Positions 1 to 9,100 of a stretch of 64,000 nt of DNA are shown one piece after another (the first letter of the stretch is position 1; every line of letters begins with the position of its first letter). A program made the position numbers and the translations under genes. This stretch comes from Saccharina japonica (Eukaryota > Sar > Phaeophyceae > Laminariales > Laminariaceae): assembly GCA_008828725.1 (NCBI GenBank), contig MEHQ01002865.1, positions 50,381 to 114,380 on the forward strand. Reading direction: 5' to 3'. The notes beneath the pieces are model-generated. The model was given only the letters and a program-made list of their open reading frames with translations. It was not told the DNA's origin and did no database searches.

Positions 1-217
1 TTTGTATACATTTAAGGGACGGTAAAACATATGCGCACACATATACACTATACACTTAGTATGCTACATATTACAGGAGATGGTGTATGCGCACACCACG
101 CTTACACTACTGCTATACCGTTACAAAGCTTTTATCGGCATCACATCGTAAGCACCAGACAGGCGCCCATTCTCTCGTCCACCGACGCTGCACCACGCAT
201 ACCCTTTTCCGCCACAG

Positions 218-317
218 GCTCTCGAGCGGCGGGTTGCCCAGTGGGAGGACATGCGGTCGAAGCTGATGCGAGCAGCTGAGTGGGAGCTCAAGGGAGACCC
301 CTTCAGCGTCGGGAAAG
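218..317 (+). CDS. Gene 1 exon a (first exon visible)
   Basis: The exon follows a pyrimidine-rich stretch ending in CCACAG and ends before GTGACA. It reads from ALERRVAQWEDM to GDPFSVGK and leaves one extra base, so the next exon must supply two. It is rich in Arg, Glu, Trp and Met and looks helical. Earlier exons must lie left of the window, because there is no start codon or promoter-like context here. Confidence 0.6.
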
Positions 318-3300
318 GTGACAAAATATTTCCTGACTCTCACACAATAATGGTTCAGGGTGTTGCGCTTCTCAAGCACAATGAACACCCGATCGCGCGG
401 CTATAGGTGACCATCCATTCATTGTCTGGGCCCTGATGCTCATAATGCGGGTACATATCATATGACGCGAGCCGATGTTCGACTACGAGCACCAGATATA
501 CACACTACTGGAGTACAAACCTATGCGATTGGGTCTTGTAGTAGGCATATATATATATAAAACAATAGTGTGGATGGGGGTGGATGAAATTAATTAGTGT
601 GGATTAATTAATTTCGCAAAAGGGGGAGAACAGTATACTCATATAGCAAGGGAAATGCATTCTGATTGGTGCGCGAGGAGAGTTTTTTTATGCATCGCCG
701 TAGCGTTTCTCGCAACCGGCAAAGTGAAACAGTTATGGCGCAAGGGCTCGTCTTCTTATCAGGCGGAGGTCCCAGTTGTTTTTTTCAAGGATGTCTGAGT
801 ACGAGTAGGGCGGTCTCCAGACATAAGGCGGTCAAAAGTCAAAATCGCTTGGCGCGACCGGGGAATGACACTCATAAGCTGCAACTAGAAAAGGCGGCTT
901 CTCCCAATAAGGCGGTCATATTGCTCTGGCACACATACCACCGCCTTATTGCTGGGGAGACCCCTTTTTTGCTGTATTTGTACAGTGGTGCCACCGCCGA
1001 GGCTCTCGTAGCATATCGTAGCAAGAAAGAAAGAAAAGGAGGCCAGGTTTCAGTGTCAATAATGTTTCACACATGGGGACGAAGATAACCGATTCCTATT
1101 AAGGCTGCATGATCTACTCACTGGAAGATCTTCCCGTACGTAGGGGCAGATATATTCCTGATCCGTATGGTCTGTATGATCTGTATGATTTGTATGATCT
1201 AGCTCATCATGTTGCCCGTGCAATCTGCATAGTATATGCCATGTTTTTTCCCAGTGGGCTGGACCTGTGCTGTACGTACAGACTCCGTGCTTAACACCTC
1301 ATGATGTCAGTCCACTGAATCTCATACAATCGAACCAACCCTAAAACCGCCTCTTTTGTTCCAACGGTTGTTTTCCGCTGATTGGTCAACGATTTTACAA
1401 TATACCAGGTAAGTATTTAGCGCTGCCGCCAATCATTCAATGTAAGTAGTGGATTTGGAGGAGGCCTCCTGCCCCGGGCGGTGATCCCATCGGAACTTCG
1501 TTGTATGTCTTACTGTAGGTTAGCATCAGCCAGCGGCCGGGTATTGTCTTGTCTCACCCAAACTTATTTAAATTATCCGTACGTTAGGCGTACTTTTTCG
1601 CGCATTGCGGAAAAGTCTGACTCAAATGCCTGCCCCCTCCCCCCCCCGCCCTTTTTACGCCACATCATGCGTGCCGACTATTAGGTGGATGGCAGTTCAG
1701 CGCCAATCTGCGGCACTGCGAAGAGCTGCAGTCCCTGGGCTTTGAGACGGGATCGGGCCTGGAGAACAAGGACGAGGTTTTGGACGCGCTCGAAGTGAGT
1801 TGATAAAACTTGCGCTACAAGAGTGGGTGTATATATACATACCATACCAGGTACAGGTACATAGATAGCTTGGAAGTTTCCAGAGTTTCCTCAGATCGGG
1901 GCAAACCGAGCTCTCTCTCTCTCTCTCTCTCTTTCAGTCTCCCATCGTGGGAAAAAGGAACAAAGCTGCTCCTTCTTCTTTCTCTAAAAGCAAACAGCAC
2001 ACACACGTGAGTACCAACGAGTACCTGTCCAATAGGCTGACCTGGCAAAGAACACTCTGTGTGTCCTATCACAACACCAACATAAAGAGTCTCAAGGTGT
2101 CGAGCGAAAAGTGGTGTACCATTATTGGACAGATTGTTTGTTGTATGTATCATACCTTGGGTACATACATACGTAAAACGCGTTTGTTCCGCGCACAGGT
2201 TTCGTTGATGTTGATCAAAACTACTGTATAGCTTGTCTTTGTTGTCATACCATACACATTTATATATATATGCATGTTGCTGGATTCCAAAATGACTAAG
2301 GGCTTCAAGTCGGTCGTCTTCGCATGTCGGGCCTCTCGGCGAAGATACTGAACTATCAGCTGTCGCTACATAAAAACTCGCGCGTCACAACGTTTGTAGC
2401 TGTCGGTAACTTGTGTACACTGGTGGGTCCGGTCGGTCGGTCGGTCGGTCGGTCGTTCGGTCGTTTGTACGCTGGTGGGTCCGGTCGGTCGTTCGGTCGT
2501 TCGGTCGTTCGGTCGGTCGGTCGGTCGGTCGGTCGGTCGGTCGGTCGGTCGGTCGGTCGGTCGGTCGGTCGGTCGGTCGGTCGGTCGTCCGGTTCGGGTC
2601 GGGTTGGGCCAGGTCGGGGTTGGCCGGATCGGGTGGGACCGGTTCGGGGTTAGTGTCGGGAGGCTGTAGGTCCATCGGGTCGGTTTTGATCCGGATGGTG
2701 GGTCTCGACGGTTCGGGGCTTACGTCGGAGTCGGGTTGGGTCTGGTAGGTCGTCGTCGGGTCGGGTTGGGCGTGGTCGGGTCGGGTCGGGTCGGGTCGGG
2801 TCGAGGTCGGGTCGGAGTCGGGTCGGGTCCGGTCGGGTCGGGTCGGGTCGGGTCGGGTCGGGTCGGGTCGGGTCGGGTCGGGTCGGGTCGGGTCGGGTCG
2901 GGTCGGTCGCTAACAACTCGCGAACCACGTCGTTTGTAACTGTCGACAACTTGTATGCGTGCGGACGGCGTACTACATCGTACGTTTCTGGCAGCCACGC
3001 ACTCGAAAGGGGTCCCTATCTTTTTTGGCGCCCGTAAGAGTACACGAAGTATTCGTTTCGTTACCTACTACAGTACCTACGTACGGCTGTAGCTCTATCT
3101 GCTGCTGATGCTTAGCTTCACCATGTACTGGGAGCAATCAGCGCCAACAGACGACCTTTCTTTGTTTGCTTTCCTGACTTTGCATGCACCTTGTACATAG
3201 GTAGCTCGCAGAGAGGCCCAGGAGGAGAGAGAGCGCGTGGCGGAGGTTAGGCGACAACGAGAAATCGCCAAGCAAAAGAGGTGGGTTGCATCTGGAACCG

Positions 3301-6079
3301 TTATTACCGCTCACACCTTGGACAGAGAGACCTTCATATTCCCACTTTGAGTATCTCGGTCGTTCAGGGCAGATATCTGTATGATCTGTATGATCTGTAT
3401 GACCTGTATGATGTGTATGATCTGTATGATTTGTATGATCTAGATCACGTTTCCGGGTGGGAGTCATACAACCTGCGTGATCTAGGACATTTTTCCTGGG
3501 TTGGATCTGTACTACACAGATCCTGTGTACAGCATGTACTACACAGATCCTGTGTACAGCATCTAATTACGGCAGATTATAATCTAGACGATCTATAGAT
3601 GATCTACCTGGTCTATCTGTAGGTGATACGCCAGAGGTGTGGAACCGTAAATCAACACCGGAAGGAATCGACGTGCCCATTGAAATACCCCCCCCTCTGT
3701 AAAAGTTTTGGTAAGGCACCCACGAGGCAGTTACATAGTGCTCCCATTGCTGTCTCTGGAAGTGGCCACACCGGAAATTAAATTGATTCATTTGAAGCTG
3801 CCATCCATATGCAAGTCCGCCTCACAAGCGGTTCGTAATAGGATGCAGCTCACCCTCCATGCGACTCGCCCAATACCTCACGGCGCTTCGTGCTTGGTGC
3901 TAGCAATATCTGCCTGGTCGATGAAAACCCGACATGCTCCGCCCCGGCATTGTAGGGGTGCGAGGGTCTACGGTCTACGGTCATACGACTACGGCCATGC
4001 GTGAATGTGAAGTACACCCCCTGTAAACCCAACGTGCTCCGTCCCGGCCTGGTAGGGGTGCGAGGGTCTATGATCGTACGACTACAGCCATGCACGACAT
4101 GCGTACACCCTCCCTCTCCCCATCCCCAGCAACAGGCGCGTCTGTTTTTTTTCTCTGCAGCTTGTGCGACATTATCCAGTTTCCCGTCCCTTGGCTGTCA
4201 GCATACTGAAGGCTAGCACATGCACATACGAGTATATATATCGCTAGGAGGCGTGGTACGAAGCACTTCTTGGCCAAAATAGTTGTGACTGACTATTAGT
4301 GCCTATTAGTGACTATTAGTGACTATTAGTGACTATTAGTGACTATTAGTGACTACTAGTGACTATTACTGACTGTTACTGACTGTTACCGACTATTTCT
4401 CACTACTACTGACTATTACTGACGATTACTGACTATTCATGACTATTACTGACGATTACTTACTGTTACCGACTATTACTGACTATTACTGACTATTACT
4501 GACTGTTACCGACTATCACCGAATGTTACCGACTATCACCGACTATTACCGACTACAACCGACTAATACCGACTATAACTGACTGTTACAGACTAATGAT
4601 GACTAATACTGCCTATTACTGCTATTACTGCCTATTAGTATACTCCTACGTACCCAAGAAGGCATGCCGTATCGCTGGAATATCATTTACCGGCATGTGT
4701 TGAAAAAAAAAACACCCCTGCGTGTGTACGAACAACATACCCGTGGCTCGGTCGTGCAGACGCGGAGGAGGGTCGGGTATATCACTACAAAACGAAGAAG
4801 AAGAAAAAAAAACTCGAGCCAGTGATCCCTTTCTTTCGCTGGGTCAAAAACAAAAATCGAAGAAAACAATCGAATGGGTTGTACTGTAGTTTAGTATACT
4901 GCTGAAGCAAAATAAAAAACAAAGAAAGCAAGAACGCAAGCAAGGTGGGATTTGAACCGCGGCTTTTGTCTTACAGGGAATCGAGAACTCCTATCATCCT
5001 ATCATGCTTCGTACATATCATACATACCAGCAGACCCGAAATAAAATAACTATTATTTGCCGCCTCCGCGAGGCCAAGTTTTTGCAATGACTTTTTGAAA
5101 AACATTTACCACATCTCCATACAACAGACAGGCCCTACGTAAGCAAACCCCATCGAAGAAGCGGTCGAATTTCTATATAATAATATGTAGTAAGGATAAG
5201 GGGGTATATAGGGGTGGGTGACAATAATATGTAGTATTGATAAGGGGGTATATAGGGGTGGGTGACAATAATATGTAGTAATGATAAGGGGGTATATAGG
5301 GATGCGTGCCACGTACGGTAGACGTGTCCGTCTCCGCTCAAAAATGAATTCCCGACGAAGCGATGCGTGACCTTAGTTAGGGCCCATATTAACGAGCACA
5401 AAATAAATTCAATTTGGAAAAAAATAAAATTCAGATACGCTTTTCATCGGTCAACACACGCACCAGCACCAAATATTAGGATCTTGGGGTATAATCTTGG
5501 GGTGGTGGTGCGGGTTCTGACCAATGAAAAGCGGATTTGATTTTTTTTTTTCCAAATTGAACTTTTTTTACTTCGTTAAAACGGGCCCTTAGGGACATAA
5601 CGAAAAATAATTTATTTTTTAACTCAACGATGGTGGATACCCGGTATAGTTCCTTGGTTGAGAATCTCCGTTAGACAGAAAAACAAATGACCGAAACAAA
5701 AAGTGTCACTGGGACCACGTAATATCATAGGGCTTGAATTCACGTACGGTACCAGGCACTTGTTTTTCAAGGAGACGGTATGGGCTGCACGGACCCTTTT
5801 TATCGCCTCAACCCTTTTTTGTTTGGCTTGTTGTTTCCCTCATCATAGCAGCGAGAAAACGATCGCTATCTTGGGAGATAGATGGTGGCCACAGGCCGGC
5901 GAAACAGGAAGGGGATAGGATTAGCAAAAGGTTTCTTTGTGATATACTGGAAACGACGTAATGAGCGCCCAAATGTTGGAAGGTGTCTCTATTAGGAGTA
6001 GGAACGGTGCTCCGTCTCGAAAGGGATGGCATGCGTGGTCAATGGCCAACACGATTAAGGCAAGCAACAAATGAGTACG

Positions 6080-6129
<50 letters not shown>

Positions 6130-9100
6130 GCCACCGCCCAGACTGGAGGAAGAGCGGCGCCGACAGGAAGAGGCGGAACGCCTGCAGTGGATGCGGGAAA
6201 CCGAAGAGCGGAGACGTCTCGTGCAGCAGCACATGGCCAACCTTAAACGGCAGCGGGCGCTCGAGGCGGAGAGGAGCTGCATGGCAAAGGAAGAGGCCCT
6301 GGCGCGGGCCTTGGTGCGCGAGGAAAACAGGTGCGGTGGGCCAAGCAAGGAAGCAGGAAGCCTTATAGCGTAAGCGTAAGGGCCGTGGTTTTCGTGATGC
6401 AAAAAGACAGGCCCGCGCGCGGCGGCGAACAGGAAGAAGAATCCTTACGTAGGGTGGGCCTTGTTTTTCGTGTGATGAAAACGGGCACGTACTACTGTAG
6501 TACCATGTGCCGAAATATAAGCACCATTTCTATGAAATATTAATATAAAACTGTCCTTTATGTTCCGGGACAGAGAGAGAGTGGTACTAAATGGGTGGTC
6601 AAAACTTCCCCCTCATCACGACCTTTGCAAAGCGCGCTCACACGTTCCCCTGTACGGATGCTAAAACGGGGGCTGTGCGGAGGTCAGCCCCGGGGTTTCC
6701 CCTGGCCCCCTGCTCTCCGAGCGAGGGGTGATCAAATTTAATCAATTGGTATACTTCGAAGGCCAAGGTGCTGTACAAAGCGTAATAGTTCTTCCATGTT
6801 CCATGGGAAGCCGGCTACCGCCACCGGACGGTGCCATACTTTATGCAATCAACCCACCGTCTCGCCTGCCTCTTTCTCGTCCCCTCCGCCGTTATTTTTG
6901 TATATTAAATTTTTTCCATCCCATTTACTATCTTCGCACTTGAGTCTTTCTCCCTCCCTAGTCGTAACTCAGATCCGGGGTCACAAAGTAGGCTCCTCTC
7001 CCTCCTCCCCCACTACGGTTCTTGCCTTGGTTTTTATCGCGAGAAGATTTCAGCACTTTCTTCCCTCGTCGACTTTTTTTGTCGAATTTTGCTTACCCAC
7101 GCTCTCGCGCTTTCCGCTAGTCAAGATGTTTTCCCCTTTAGCAGCCACCAGACGGTGCTATATATATACAATCAACCCCCCGTCTCCTCTGCCTCTTTCT
7201 CGTCCCCTGTTTCGTCATGGATCAAAATAATGTTGACACGTTGGTTCATATCATACTAATATAATATAGCTAGGATGCCGACCGGTTGTTTAAAGGCTTT
7301 TTACATATTATTTTAATATCGTATTTAGCGTTGACGGTCCCCTATACGTTTCGTTGTATCGTTCGCGCGAACTGCTTAATCCAAATCAATGGCCGCTCCG
7401 CCATTGTGCCGGAGAGGCCCCTTCTAATCCCTAGTATTTATATATTATACAGTACGCGACAGATATTAAGAATCTGATAATTAAGAATTCAAGACTGAGA
7501 TTTTTTTTTTTGGGGGGGGGGGGGATAAGAAATGCGACCTCTTTTGTACTGAAAATAGTGTAGAACACACCCCAGCCTCACACATAATAATAATTCCAGT
7601 CTCGCCAAAAATGAGAGATTCTTGACATCTGTCGCCTTATATATACATAATATAAATATATATATATACTACTGTACACGTGTGCTGTTTGAACGGCTCG
7701 ATTCCCAGACTCATGCAGATACGGCAAGCCAGAGAAGCCGCCAAAGCCGCGCAAGACCGCGCCCGACAAGAAGAGGCAGAAGCGACGGCCGCGGCGGCGG
7801 CAGAGGCCGACCGCCGACTGAACGCCGAGATCGAGGCCATGGCGGAAGAAGACAGACGGGCCCGGGAGATCGAAGACGAGAGGCGCGCGGCGGAGGCCGT
7901 CGTGAGAGAGCGAGAGGAGTACCTCAGAGACCTCTACACCTCCTTCGATCCCTTGTGGGGAGCGGCCGCGTGGGGTAACGGTACCATGGAAGGCGGTGGG
8001 ACTGCCACCGGCGACGGCGGCGGCGGCGACGGCGGCGGCGGTAGTGGCGGCGCTGGTGGTGGTGGTGATCACGATGGTGGTGTCGAGGGGGGGAACACTA
8101 ATAAGCCGACGGGGTGGTGGAGGGGGGCCGACGCGCCGCACATATGGGCGGGGCCGAAGATCCCGGTTCTGCGCGCTCCCAGGCTGAGCCCCGGGTCGAG
8201 GTTCGTCCCGCACGCGCAGGCGGTGCTCGACGGCCTCGAGCCGCAGGCCGTGAGCGTGGGGAGGCTGTCGCGCGAGTACCTGGTGCTCTTGGGCTTGCCT
8301 CACGAGTCCGTCCAGGACATGTACGAGAAGGCAAGTCCCGTAACCGTGCGATGCGTACTCTCTGCTATATACAGCGGGGGGCTTTTCTTCTGTACGATGC
8401 GGACGGGGTTTTATTTGTTGCTGTGTGTGTGTTATTGGTGGTGCCTATATTGTGTGCCTCGTAGGTGAAAACTAATTCAAAATGTCTTGAATTTGGACGG
8501 AATATCGTCTACTCTGTGAAATAGAAGCCAACAAAGCTCAAGCCGAAAAGTAGGCACATATCATAGGGAAGGGAGTAGACTTTGTGCAGAGAGAGCTCTC
8601 ATTTTGTTTCCTCGGTGGTTTTCTTCTTTCGGAGGAGTGTTTTTGAGTGGTCAGTGCTGAAGCTCGTGCTATGTACATACATACGCATTGTTGGATGACA
8701 AGGGTAATGCTAATAACAATACGCACTACATCTGGCATTGTAAGGATGCGAGAAGGTCTATGGTCATACGAATACGGCCATGCACGACGTGAGTAGCACA
8801 CCTCCCTCTCCCTCCCTCCCTTCCTCCCTCCCTCCCTCCTCCCTCCCTCCTCCCTCCTCCCTCCCTCCCTCCCTCCCTCCCTCCCCCCTCTTGAAGCCGA
8901 GTATCCCCCCCCCCCCCCCTCCCTCTTGACGTCCTGCATCGCCCCCCCCCCTCCTCCTCTTGATTCCCGTCCTGCATCGCCCTCCCCCCTCTGCAAACTG
9001 ACGCCCTGAATCGCCCCCCCCCTTTCCTCTTGATGTCCTGTACCCCCCCCCCCCCGTACCCGACATGTCCGTCCCGGCATTGTAGGGATGCGAGGGTCTA

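Noticed and set aside
2756-2912. Telomere-like repeat
   Set aside because: GGGTC is interrupted, lies in an intron and has no terminal position.
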